Assembly (NCBI GenBank): GCA_021848165.1
Contig: JAJZMW010000070.1
Location: 1-13,609 of the forward strand
From: Thermoplasmata archaeon
Lineage (GTDB): Archaea > Thermoplasmatota > Thermoplasmata > Lutacidiplasmatales > UBA184
Direction of reading: 5' to 3'
Length of the DNA: 13,609 nt
Every line of letters starts with the position of its first letter. Position 1 is the first letter of the stretch. Of the stretch, positions 1 to 6,292 are shown piece by piece. The notes beneath the pieces are model-generated. The model did no database searches and was not told where the DNA came from. It saw nothing but the letters and a program-made list of their open reading frames with translations. The position numbers were made by a program, and so were the translations under genes.

Positions 1-71
1 AGCCCGACGTCGGGCGCAGCACGGTGAGATTGCTGCGTCTCGCGCACCACGACGAAGCGTACGGAATCTGA
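1..71 (+). CDS. C-terminal fragment of an unidentified protein (partial, cut by window edge)
   Basis: In frame 3 the window opens with 22 sense codons followed by TGA at 69-71. The encoded tail begins PDVGRSTVRLL and ends HHDEAYGI. Third codon positions are G or C in about 18 of 22 codons, matching the clear genes of this window, while frame 2 gives only about 9 of 22. That bias is the only support. The piece is too short to assign a family. A minus-strand gene starting here cannot be excluded. Confidence 0.4.
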   Translation, partial: PDVGRSTVRLLRLAHHDEAYGI

Positions 72-176
72 TCCGGAGCACCCAGCGGGCCAAGGGAGGC
101 GCGAACCGTCCCGGCTCTTCGCGGAGTTACCGCAGGATGCGCTTCTCCCCGCCGGTGCCTCGACCGGTCGGAGGCC
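72..176. other. Convergent intergenic spacer with a small hairpin beyond the tRNA 3' end
   Basis: This 105-bp gap lies between the stop of the edge fragment and the 3' end of the minus-strand tRNA-Leu. No reading frame with convincing codon bias is visible. Positions 158-174 can fold as CCTC-GACC/GGTC-GAGG with one bulged G, starting 3 nt beyond the tRNA 3' end. It could help tRNA 3' processing or transcript ending, but there is no T-run after it on the minus strand, so I do not call a terminator. Confidence 0.35.
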
Positions 177-259
177 TGCCGGGGCCAGGATTCGAACCTG
201 GGAACTCCTGCGAGAGCAGATCTTGAGTCTGCCGCCTTTGGCCGCTCGGCCACCCCGGC
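177..259 (-). tRNA. tRNA-Leu (anticodon CAA), type II, intron-less
   Basis: Read on the minus strand, the acceptor stem pairs GCCGGGG (259-253) with CCCCGGC (184-178), followed by discriminator A at 177. The D arm begins TGGCCGAGCGG. The anticodon stem GCAGA/TCTGC closes a seven-base loop CTCAAGA, giving anticodon CAA, which reads the Leu codon UUG. A long variable arm with CTC/GAG pairing and the T arm CCAGG-TTCGAAT-CCTGG complete a type II (class II) tRNA of 83 nt. CCA is not encoded, so the tail must be added by the CCA-adding enzyme. There is no intron in the anticodon loop. The gene lies 28 nt after the rnp4 stop codon on the same strand, with no clear TATA box between, so it may be cut from an rnp4 transcript. 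Confidence 0.96.
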
Positions 260-287
260 GCGAGCGCGGCCACACCGCCCGGGCTCT

Positions 288-677
288 TCAACTTCCCGTG
301 GGCCGGGAGATTGCCGCCGGGCCGCTCAACGCCTCGTCCCGATCGCTCGCTGCCTCCGATCGACCGAGCGGCGCGCGGGCCCCCGGGGTCTCGGGCGCGG
401 CATGGCGGGCCCGGCGGATCCGCCCGCAGACGAGGCATGTTCGGATCCGTCGACCCGACCGCACGCGCGTGCGGACGGTCCGCCCCTCGACCCAGTAGCT
501 CGAGCAGCCGCGGCAGTAGAACTCCCGGTACTCGCGCAGAAGCCGAACGTTGTACCGGCGCCCGATCTCGCGCGCGAGACGGACGTAGCGATCGGCGTGC
601 GCCAGATCCCGGAGGTCGGCCCGCTGGGCGGCGAGGCCGAAGAGGTCATCGATCCGCTCGCGGGCGATCCGGACCAT
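288..677 (-). CDS. rnp4: Archaeal ribonuclease P protein component 4 (Rnp4, Rpp21 homologue)
   Basis: Rnp4 is one of the protein subunits that, with the RNase P RNA, removes 5' leaders from pre-tRNAs; it pairs with Rnp1 (Rpp29). The 129-residue product has the family layout. An N-terminal helical half (residues 1-50) carries ADRYVRLAREIGRRYNVRL, then comes REYREFYCRGC, and a C-terminal zinc ribbon uses C55, C58, C81 and C84 (CX2C-X22-CX2C, ending TCLVCGRIRR). The ATG at 677 was chosen because homology to the family begins there; the frame stays open upstream to 1028, but that stretch is Arg/Pro-rich shadow of the zinc-ribbon gene. The roughly 40 residues after the second CX2C are low-complexity and longer than usual for archaeal Rnp4. 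The gene follows the zinc-ribbon gene by 32 nt and precedes tRNA-Leu by 28 nt. Confidence 0.9.
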   Translation of the reverse strand: MVRIARERIDDLFGLAAQRADLRDLAHADRYVRLAREIGRRYNVRLLREYREFYCRGCSSYWVEGRTVRTRVRSGRRIRTCLVCGRIRRARHAAPETPGARAPLGRSEAASDRDEALSGPAAISRPTGS

Positions 678-709
678 CGAGGCGGTGCGGCGCCCGCGCC
701 GCCCCGATC

Positions 710-1015
710 TTACGGCGCGAGCGGGCTCTGGCATACGGGGCAGTACACCGCTCCCGGCGCGATCGGCGTCTGGCAGCGCGGGCACGGCTTCGCGATCCGC
801 GAGGGTGCCGGGGGGGGAAGTCCCATCGTCGGCCCCGGTGGGGGCGCGGAGGGGATCCCCACCCCAGGGGCGAGCGGGGGAGGGGACGACGGCATCGGGG
901 TCGGCGGCGGCGCGCGAACCGGGGCGTCCGTTCCTTGCGGGAGGGTGTAGCCGCAGCGGACGCAGAAGAGGGCTCCCGGGTCCGCGAGCGCGCCGCAGTG
1001 GAGGCAGACGGTCAC
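710..1015 (-). CDS. Double zinc-ribbon protein with proline-rich linker, function unknown
   Basis: The product is 101 residues from a GTG start. It carries two matching zinc ribbons, C4-X2-C7-X10-C18-X2-C21 at the N-terminus and C78-X2-C81-X10-C92-X2-C95 at the C-terminus. A proline-rich linker (about residues 34-72, with PAPPP-like runs) joins them. Zinc ribbons of this kind bind nucleic acid or protein partners, but the specific role is unknown and I do not assign one. There are no membrane segments or enzymatic motifs. GTG at 1015 is preferred because it lies just before the first CX2C and about 28 nt after an AT-rich element. A run of eight G (plus strand 810-817) sits in the linker; both ribbons remain in one frame across it, so the frame seems intact. 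It is probably co-transcribed with rnp4. Confidence 0.72.
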   Translation of the reverse strand: MTVCLHCGALADPGALFCVRCGYTLPQGTDAPVRAPPPTPMPSSPPPLAPGVGIPSAPPPGPTMGLPPPAPSRIAKPCPRCQTPIAPGAVYCPVCQSPLAP

Positions 1016-1026
1016 GGTGCCTTCGC

Positions 1027-1046
1027 AAAGTATATCCCGAATATCA
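1027..1046. promoter_or_regulatory. Divergent promoter island between the zinc-ribbon and RuvC-like genes
   Basis: This is an AT-rich patch in very GC-rich DNA, lying in the 61-nt gap between two outward-facing GTG starts (1015 minus, 1077 plus). AAAGTATAT at 1027-1035 reads ATATACTTT on the other strand, and GAATATCA occupies 1039-1046. For the plus-strand gene, the first element predicts a start of transcription near 1057 and the second one near 1070. For the minus-strand gene, the second element lies about 28 nt before GTG 1015, fitting a leaderless mRNA. Which element serves which direction is inference. Confidence 0.55.
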
Positions 1047-1076
1047 CGGTTCAGGTATCCGTTGGCTCTCCGTTGC

Positions 1077-1868
1077 GTGGCGTTGGTCACCCGCGATCCG
1101 ACCTTGTATGGGGAGATCGCGTCGGCGCTGCAGGAACGGCGGATCCCGTGCGTGAGCCTCCTGCCCGGCCAGCGGATCCCGGATCGGGTCGTGGCGGTGA
1201 TCACCACGCCGCACGAAGCTCCGGGCGTCGCGCATCCCCGCATCTTCAGCGTCCCGGAGGATGGGGACCGCCCCGCGCTGTGGGCGGCGATCGGCGAGGC
1301 GCTCGCGCCGCCCAGCTCCGACCGGGAGATCGTGGTCGGTTTCGACCCCGGTCCGCGCCCCGGCTACGCGGTCCTGGCGGGCAACGCGGTGGTCGGGGAG
1401 GGGATCCTCGACTCGCCGGAAGCGAGCGTCCGCTTCTCCGATCACCTTCGTCATCGGTTCCCGTCCCGCCCGATCCGCTATCGCGTCGGATCCGGCGATC
1501 CCGTGCCGCGCAATCGGATCGTGAACGGGCTGCTGGAGGGCCGTCGGCTCGTCGAGCTCGTCGACGAGCAGGGGACGACCCCGCGCGGGCACCGTCGCCC
1601 GCGGGACATGCTCGCGGCTCGTCGGATCGCCGCGACCGCCGGTCGCAGCGTGCGCGAGCCGCTCGCGACCTCCGTGACCGACGGCGAGATCGCGAACGTG
1701 CAGCGGCTGAGCCGCATCGGCAGCGGGGGCCGGGTGACGATCCCCCGGTCGATGGCCCACCGGGTCCTCCGGGGAGAGCTGACCCTCTCCGAGGCCGTCG
1801 CCCGGATGACCCCCTCCGGGCTCCCGTCGCCGGGCGCGGAGCCGGCCGTCCACCACGAACGTCTTTAA
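1077..1868 (+). CDS. Predicted RuvC/RNase H-fold protein, uncharacterised
   Basis: I do not recognise a named family with certainty. The 263-residue product looks two-domain. Residues 1-75 alternate strands and helices (ALVTRDPTLYGEIASAL, then VVAVITT), like a small Rossmann or receiver-type fold. From residue 85, VVGFDPGPRPGYAVLAG resembles the first strand of RuvC/YqgF-type RNase H folds, where D90 would be the first catalytic acid. LVELVDE (about 159-164) and RRPRDMLAARRIA (174-184) resemble the later strand and the helix carrying the last Asp (D177). The C-terminal 60 residues contain SRIGSGGRVTIPRSMA. A nuclease or Holliday-junction role is possible, but metal-dependent activity is inference. 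GTG 1077 is chosen from promoter spacing and because upstream sequence belongs to the promoter. gltX starts 22 nt downstream. Confidence 0.7.
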   Translation: MALVTRDPTLYGEIASALQERRIPCVSLLPGQRIPDRVVAVITTPHEAPGVAHPRIFSVPEDGDRPALWAAIGEALAPPSSDREIVVGFDPGPRPGYAVLAGNAVVGEGILDSPEASVRFSDHLRHRFPSRPIRYRVGSGDPVPRNRIVNGLLEGRRLVELVDEQGTTPRGHRRPRDMLAARRIAATAGRSVREPLATSVTDGEIANVQRLSRIGSGGRVTIPRSMAHRVLRGELTLSEAVARMTPSGLPSPGAEPAVHHERL

Positions 1869-1869
1869 C
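1863..1869 (+). promoter_or_regulatory. TATA-like box for gltX, overlapping the upstream stop codon
   Basis: CTTTAAC sits about 25 nt before the GTG at 1891, the spacing expected when an archaeal mRNA starts at its initiation codon. It contains the TAA stop (1866-1868) of the RuvC-like gene. The 22-nt gap shows no Shine-Dalgarno, which supports a leaderless gltX transcript, though read-through from upstream remains possible. Confidence 0.45.
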
Positions 1870-1890
1870 GCGCCGCGCGCTCGGAGCGCC

Positions 1891-3621
1891 GTGAGCGTAA
1901 ACTCCGAGACGGCCCTCCGCCTCCGCCGGTTGGCGCTCGAGAACGCGGTGGTGCACGGCGACGCCCCGCGGGCCGCCTCCGTGGTCGGGCGCATGCTCAG
2001 CGTCGACGCATCGTTGCGCGCCCACGCGGACGAGGTGCGGGCCGCGGCGGAGGAGATCGTGCGGGAGATCGCCTCGCTCTCCCCCGACGAGCGGGTGCGT
2101 CGGCTCGCCGCGATGGGCGGGGTCACGCCGGCCGCGGAGCGGCCCCCGGCCACCGAGGGCGGGGAATTCCCGGACCTTCCGGGGGCGACGAGGGGCGAGG
2201 TCGTGGTGCGGCTCGCCCCGTTCCCGAGCGGCGCGCTGCATGCGGGGAACGCTCGCATGCTGTTCGTGAACGAGTACTACCGCCGCCGCTACGACGGTCG
2301 GCTCCTCCTCGTCTACGACGACACGATCGGCTCGGAGGAGAAGAAGGTCGAGCGGGAGTTCTTCGACATCATCCGCGGGGATCTCGAGCTCGCGGGGATC
2401 GTCCCCGACGCGGTCTACTACAAGTCCGATCGCGTCGCCTCGTTCTACCCGTGGGCCGAACGCGTGATCGACGCCGGGGGGGCCTACGTCTGCCACTGCC
2501 CGGCCGAGACGCTCCGGGAGAACCGGGCCCACGGCGTGGCCTGCCCCGAGCGCGCCCAGACGGCGCTCGAGACCCGGGCGGAGTGGGACCGGATGCTCCG
2601 CGGGGATTTCGCGGTGGGAACGGCGGTGCTCCGACTTCGGTCCGACATCCGCGACCCCGACCCGGCGTTCCGCGACCGCGTGCTCTTCCGGCTCAGCGAC
2701 CTCGACCACCCCCGGGTCGGACAGCGCTATCGGGTCTGGCCGATGCTCGAGTTCTCGTGGGCGATCGACGACATCGAGCTCGGGGTGACGCACGTCCTGC
2801 GGGGCAAGGATCTCGTGATCGAGGACCGGATGGAGCGCTTCCTCTGGGACCTCCTGGGCCTCCGGGGGCCGCAGTTCGTCCATTGGGGGCTTCTGCGCAT
2901 CCGCGAAGCGAAGCTGTCGAAGAGCAAATCCTACCGCGAGGTGAAGGACGGAGTGTTCGACGGATGGGACGATCCGCGGACCTGGTCCCTGCGCTCGCTC
3001 GATCGCCGCGGCATCTCGATGGAGGCGCTCCGCCAGTTCACGCTCTCCTTCGGTCTCTCGCTCTCCGACATCGAGGTCCCCGCCGAGTCCCTGTACGCGG
3101 AGAACCGCAAGATCGTGGACGCGAGCACAGCGCGTCGATCGTTCGTGCCGGATCCGATCCAGGTCCGGGTCGAGGGATGGCCGTCCGAGCTCGGCCGGAT
3201 CGCGGTCGCGAACCATCCGGATCGAGAGGAGCTCGGCACGCGGTCCGTGGCGACCGGGCCCGAGTTCTTCCTCCCCCGCAAGGACGTCGTGGCCCACGCC
3301 GGCAGCGAGGTCCGTCTCAAGGACCTCGCGAACCTCCGCCTGCCTCCGGCGATCGCCGCGGGGGCCGCGGAGATCGTGGCGCAGTTCGTCGACCGGCCGA
3401 ACCGCCGGTTGCCCCGGCTCCAATGGGTGGGGGCGAGCGAAGCGGTTCCGGTGGAACTGCTCGGCATCGACGGGAGTTGGACGGCGGGCATCGCCGAAGG
3501 GGCGATCGCTCGGGCGGAGGCCCGCCAGCGCTTCCAGTTCGAGCGGGTCGGGTTCGTTCGGCTCGATCGGGGCTGGGCGCCGGGCCAGCTGCCGGTCCGC
3601 GTCGTCTTCGGGCATCCCTAG
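1891..3621 (+). CDS. gltX: Glutamyl-tRNA synthetase, archaeal type
   Basis: Class I aminoacyl-tRNA synthetase that activates glutamate with ATP and loads it on tRNA. The 576-residue product has the archaeal N-terminal helical extension (1-100), then the HIGH-type motif PSGALHAGN (112-120). It continues with YDDT (142-145), a Cys-rich insert YVCHCPAE...ACPER (C201, C203, C218) typical of archaeal GluRS, ELGVTHVLRGKD (296-307) and the KMSKS-type motif KLSKSK (341-346). A beta-barrel anticodon-binding region follows, as in GlnRS-like archaeal enzymes. Length is normal for the family. Many archaea use such an enzyme in non-discriminating form and amidate Glu-tRNA(Gln) with GatDE; whether that holds here cannot be seen. 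The HIGH motif has N where H is usual at its last position. The GTG start fits the TATA-like box 25 nt upstream. Confidence 0.95.
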   Translation: MSVNSETALRLRRLALENAVVHGDAPRAASVVGRMLSVDASLRAHADEVRAAAEEIVREIASLSPDERVRRLAAMGGVTPAAERPPATEGGEFPDLPGATRGEVVVRLAPFPSGALHAGNARMLFVNEYYRRRYDGRLLLVYDDTIGSEEKKVEREFFDIIRGDLELAGIVPDAVYYKSDRVASFYPWAERVIDAGGAYVCHCPAETLRENRAHGVACPERAQTALETRAEWDRMLRGDFAVGTAVLRLRSDIRDPDPAFRDRVLFRLSDLDHPRVGQRYRVWPMLEFSWAIDDIELGVTHVLRGKDLVIEDRMERFLWDLLGLRGPQFVHWGLLRIREAKLSKSKSYREVKDGVFDGWDDPRTWSLRSLDRRGISMEALRQFTLSFGLSLSDIEVPAESLYAENRKIVDASTARRSFVPDPIQVRVEGWPSELGRIAVANHPDREELGTRSVATGPEFFLPRKDVVAHAGSEVRLKDLANLRLPPAIAAGAAEIVAQFVDRPNRRLPRLQWVGASEAVPVELLGIDGSWTAGIAEGAIARAEARQRFQFERVGFVRLDRGWAPGQLPVRVVFGHP

Positions 3622-3633
3622 CGCGCACGGCAC

Positions 3634-3640
3634 CCTTATC
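3634..3640 (+). promoter_or_regulatory. TATA-like box for the glyoxalase gene
   Basis: CCTTATC in the 44-nt gap after gltX lies about 28 nt before the ATG at 3666. The spacing fits a leaderless transcript, and no Shine-Dalgarno is seen before the ATG. The following MFS gene starts 3 nt after the glyoxalase stop and would share this promoter. Confidence 0.45.
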
Positions 3641-3665
3641 CCGCGGAAGCCGGTGCACGGCGCCG

Positions 3666-4061
3666 ATGCGCTACTCGCACGCTTCGATCACGGTCCGATC
3701 GATCGACGACAGCCTCCGCTTCTATACGGAGGTCCTCGGGCTCGAGCCGGCCGGCCGCCGCCGGATCGAGGAGAATCGCGCCGAGATCGCCTTCGTCCGG
3801 GACCCCGAGACCGGCGCCCGCGTCGAATTCACGCACTGGGACGGGAAGGAGTCCTGGGAGCCCGGCGAGCAGCTCGACCACCTCGCGTTCGAGGTGCCCG
3901 ACCTCGCGGAGGCGGTCGCTCGGGCGAGGCGACTCGGGGCCCGGGTCGGCAAGGAACCGTATCGGCTCGTCGGCTCCGGCCGGCGGATCGCGTTCCTCCT
4001 CGACCCCGACGACGTCTGGATCGAGCTGATCGAGTCCCCTCCGCCGCCGAGCGGGCAGTAA
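3666..4061 (+). CDS. gloA: Glyoxalase I-like VOC-family metalloenzyme
   Basis: The 131-residue product has two beta-alpha-beta-beta-beta units of the vicinal oxygen chelate fold: SHASITVRSIDDSLRFYTEV near the start and LDHLAFEVPDLAEAVARA from residue 70. The likely metal ligands H5, E54, H72 and E120 follow the same order and spacing as the known H-E-H-E set of bacterial GloA, shifted by only two residues. The family's reaction isomerises the methylglyoxal-thiol hemithioacetal to a lactoyl thioester, detoxifying methylglyoxal in the cytoplasm. Most archaea lack glutathione, so the thiol cofactor here may be different. Methylmalonyl-CoA epimerase is a related alternative but is less favoured by the ligand pattern. 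The gene is followed after 3 nt by the MFS transporter, suggesting a two-gene unit. Confidence 0.85.
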   Translation: MRYSHASITVRSIDDSLRFYTEVLGLEPAGRRRIEENRAEIAFVRDPETGARVEFTHWDGKESWEPGEQLDHLAFEVPDLAEAVARARRLGARVGKEPYRLVGSGRRIAFLLDPDDVWIELIESPPPPSGQ

Positions 4062-4064
4062 GCC

Positions 4065-5291
4065 GTGCGCGGCGCGGGGGCACCCCTCCGAGGGGAACTG
4101 CGCGCCGTTCTCGGAGCGACCTTCCTCGTGCGGTTCGCCTTCGGTATCACCACGGCCGTCTTCGCGAGCTACCTGACCGGGCGAACCTCGGGCCTCGTGC
4201 CCTCGGAGTTCGGCCTGGTCGGTCTCGTCACCGCCCTCGCGTCGATCGCCGAGTTCTCCACCGTCCTGTTCTCGGGGCTCGCGGCGGACCGCTGGGGTCG
4301 CTGGCCGGTCCTGGGGGGCGGAATGGTGCTCGCGGCCACCACGACCCTGGGATTCGCGTTCTCGCGTTCCGCGGAGTGGCTCGGGGGAATGAACTTCGCC
4401 TTCGGCATCGCGAGCGGGGGGATCCTGGCGGCGAGCCTGGCCGTGGTCGCGGACGAGGCCTCCGACGGCACGCGGGGCCACGAGATGGGCCGGTACGACG
4501 CCGTCAACCTCGCCGGCTGGATCGTCGGGTTCGCCGTCGGCTTCGCGGCGCTCGGCCTGCTCGCCAACGACCAACTGGGCTGGATCTTCCCGGTCGGCAC
4601 CCTCTCGATCGCCGGCGGGTGGGTCTACGCTCGCGCCTCGTTCCGTCGGGCCCGACCGGCGGCGGGCGTCGCCAGCGCGCGGAACCTGCGGGCGATCACG
4701 GAGGCGCGCGTGCTCGCCGTCACGCTCCCCTGGCTGATGATCTACATGCTCATCGGGGCGGCGCTCGTCTTTCTCGGGGTCGCCGCCGGGGGGATCGGCG
4801 TCCCGCCGCTCTCCCTGGCGGTGGCGATCGGCGCCGGTGGCCTCGCGCTGACCGTGACCCAGCCGATGTTCGGCGCGATGGCCGACCGGTACGGAACGAC
4901 CCGCCTCCTGATCGCGGGGACCGGGGGGTTCGTGCTGGTGCTCTTCGGGGCGATCCTCTTGGCGACGTTCCCGATCAGCGCGGTCGCGATCGCGCTCGTG
5001 GCGATCGGCGCCGTCGGGGGGCTCGCCTACGGACCCGCCGCGTTCGCGGCCCTCGCCGAGCTCAGTCGGAGCGTCAACCGGGCGACGACGATGGCGATCT
5101 GCACGTTGTTCATCTCCCTCGGGATGGCCCTCGGCCTGCTCCTCGCGACCCAGCTCTACCAGGCCTTCGGGCCGGCCGGGATCGATTCGTTCTTCGCGGG
5201 GATCGCGGTCGCCTTGATCGGCCTCGCGGTGGTGCGGTACCGGCAGGTGCCGGCCCGTCCGCTGTTCGCCCTCACGACTCGGGCTCGATGA
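4065..5291 (+). CDS. Major facilitator superfamily transporter, substrate unknown
   Basis: A 408-residue, strongly hydrophobic protein with the pattern of about 12 membrane helices and a short cytoplasmic N-terminus. The loop after helix 2 carries the MFS signature motif A, GLAADRWGRWPVL (71-83), and its degenerate repeat in the second half reads GAMADRYGTTRLL (270-282). These mark a drug/metabolite-type MFS permease, probably proton-coupled, but sequence alone does not give the substrate. A central hydrophilic loop around residues 192-212 (FRRARPAAGVASARN) separates the halves. The GTG start lies 3 nt after the glyoxalase stop, which argues for translation from a shared mRNA; export of a toxic carbonyl or related compound is speculation. 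Its last 20 bp overlap the convergent cation-facilitator gene. Confidence 0.88.
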   Translation: MRGAGAPLRGELRAVLGATFLVRFAFGITTAVFASYLTGRTSGLVPSEFGLVGLVTALASIAEFSTVLFSGLAADRWGRWPVLGGGMVLAATTTLGFAFSRSAEWLGGMNFAFGIASGGILAASLAVVADEASDGTRGHEMGRYDAVNLAGWIVGFAVGFAALGLLANDQLGWIFPVGTLSIAGGWVYARASFRRARPAAGVASARNLRAITEARVLAVTLPWLMIYMLIGAALVFLGVAAGGIGVPPLSLAVAIGAGGLALTVTQPMFGAMADRYGTTRLLIAGTGGFVLVLFGAILLATFPISAVAIALVAIGAVGGLAYGPAAFAALAELSRSVNRATTMAICTLFISLGMALGLLLATQLYQAFGPAGIDSFFAGIAVALIGLAVVRYRQVPARPLFALTTRAR

Positions 5292-6156
5292 CGATGTGCC
5301 GGATCTGCGGGAACTCGGCGCGGAGGCCCGCGCCGAGCATGTCGATCTCCCGCTCGATGTGATCGGTCGTCAGGCCGTCGACGAAGTTGACCTGCAGCGC
5401 GACGAGCGCGTCGTCCGGGCCGAGCATCATCGACTGGAGCGAGCGGACCCGACGGATGCGGGGGTCCCGCTCGACGAACCCGAGGATCTCCCGCGCCAGA
5501 GGCTCGGGGATGGAGCGTCCGATCAGGAGCTCTCGGCTCTCCGCGCTCACCACGAACCCGACGATGATGAGGAGCGCCCCCACGATGCACGCCGAGATGC
5601 CGTCGGCGACGTCGATCCCGTCCAGGGCGACCAGGCCGATCCCGACGAAGGCGACCGCGCCGGCCCCGACGGAGACGACGTCCTGGTAGAAGACCGTCTT
5701 GACCCCGAGATGCGCGCTCTCGAGGAGCGTTCCGACCGTCTGCCGAGCCCGACGGAGTTCGCGCAGGGTGACCACGATGCCCGCGACGCTCGCGGCCAGC
5801 GACAGCCCGACGACGAGCACGCCGTAGACCGGCTCCGACACGGGCGTCGGATTCAAAACCCGTTCGAGCCCGGCGACGAGGACGATCAGGCCGGCGACGG
5901 TGAAGCTGACGAACGAAGCGATGAACGCCCAGAAGAACCGTTCCTTGCCGTAGCCGAACGGGTGCCGGGGGCTCGCCGGGCGCTGCGAGGCCCGGAACCC
6001 CCAGATCAGCAGGACCGCCCCGAGGAGGTCGGTGACCGAGAAGACCGCCTGCGAAAGGACCGCGCGGCTCCCGCTCGGGATCGCGACGGCGAGGTTGGCG
6101 ACGAAGAACACGGCGTTGATCACCAGGGACGCGGTGACCACCACCTGCGAGCGCAT
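5272..6156 (-). CDS. Cation diffusion facilitator family protein with atypical metal site
   Basis: A 294-residue membrane protein of the CDF (COG0053-like) family. It shows about six helices, the signature HPFGYGKERFFWAF (65-78) after helix 2, and a C-terminal cytoplasmic domain from about residue 205 (LLIGRSIPEP, ending RHIVIEPES). CDF proteins exchange Zn2+, Fe2+ or Mn2+ for protons. In the canonical site, helices 2 and 5 each give a H/D-xxx-D pair. Here helix 2 reads QAVFSVTD (36-43) and helix 5 reads VFYQD (155-159), leaving D43 and D159 but F39 and V155 at the partner positions. The signature resembles the ZnT9-like clade. Transport activity and metal are therefore uncertain. The ATG at 6156 is backed by a TATA-like box about 52 nt upstream, implying a short leader. 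Confidence 0.86.
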   Translation of the reverse strand: MRSQVVVTASLVINAVFFVANLAVAIPSGSRAVLSQAVFSVTDLLGAVLLIWGFRASQRPASPRHPFGYGKERFFWAFIASFVSFTVAGLIVLVAGLERVLNPTPVSEPVYGVLVVGLSLAASVAGIVVTLRELRRARQTVGTLLESAHLGVKTVFYQDVVSVGAGAVAFVGIGLVALDGIDVADGISACIVGALLIIVGFVVSAESRELLIGRSIPEPLAREILGFVERDPRIRRVRSLQSMMLGPDDALVALQVNFVDGLTTDHIEREIDMLGAGLRAEFPQIRHIVIEPES

Positions 6157-6204
6157 CGTCGGTCTCGTCCGCCCCGTCGGAGGATGGCCGTAGGGGCCGC
6201 GGGC

Positions 6205-6212
6205 TTATCTAA
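6205..6212 (-). promoter_or_regulatory. TATA-like box for the cation facilitator gene
   Basis: On the minus strand TTAGATAA is the most AT-rich element in the 136-bp divergent intergenic region. Its centre lies about 52 nt before the ATG at 6156, predicting a leader of roughly 25 nt. No convincing Shine-Dalgarno is visible in that leader. Confidence 0.4.
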
Positions 6213-6249
6213 CGTCGCTTCCACGGGAACGGGTCGCGGGGACCAACCG

Positions 6250-6255
6250 TTAAAT
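6250..6255 (+). promoter_or_regulatory. TATA-like box for fba
   Basis: TTAAAT lies about 40 nt before the ATG at 6293, predicting transcription from around 6278 and a leader of about 14 nt. It supports use of the upstream ATG, although an internal ATG at codon 33 is a competing start. Confidence 0.45.
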
Positions 6256-6292
6256 CGAGCGCGCCCCTCGACCGGGCCGACGGGCCACCGAC

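Noticed and set aside
127..438. 103-residue minus-strand open frame
   Set aside because: It runs straight through the tRNA-Leu gene and the rnp4 tail and has no family-like sequence.
678..1028. Extension of rnp4 upstream to give 246 residues
   Set aside because: This stretch is the out-of-frame shadow of the zinc-ribbon gene, and Rnp4 homology starts at the ATG at 677.
1725..1770. AbrB-like motif GGRVTIPRS in the C-terminus of the RuvC-like protein
   Set aside because: The short match is not followed by the rest of a swapped-hairpin fold; treated as chance resemblance.
311..1894. 527-residue plus-strand open frame
   Set aside because: Arg/Pro/Gly-rich translation opposite rnp4 and the zinc-ribbon gene and out of frame with the RuvC-like gene; long stop-free shadows are expected at this GC content.
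1246..3633. 795-residue minus-strand open frame opposite gltX
   Set aside because: Antisense shadow of a well-supported synthetase; composition is Arg/Asp/Pro-rich with no domains.
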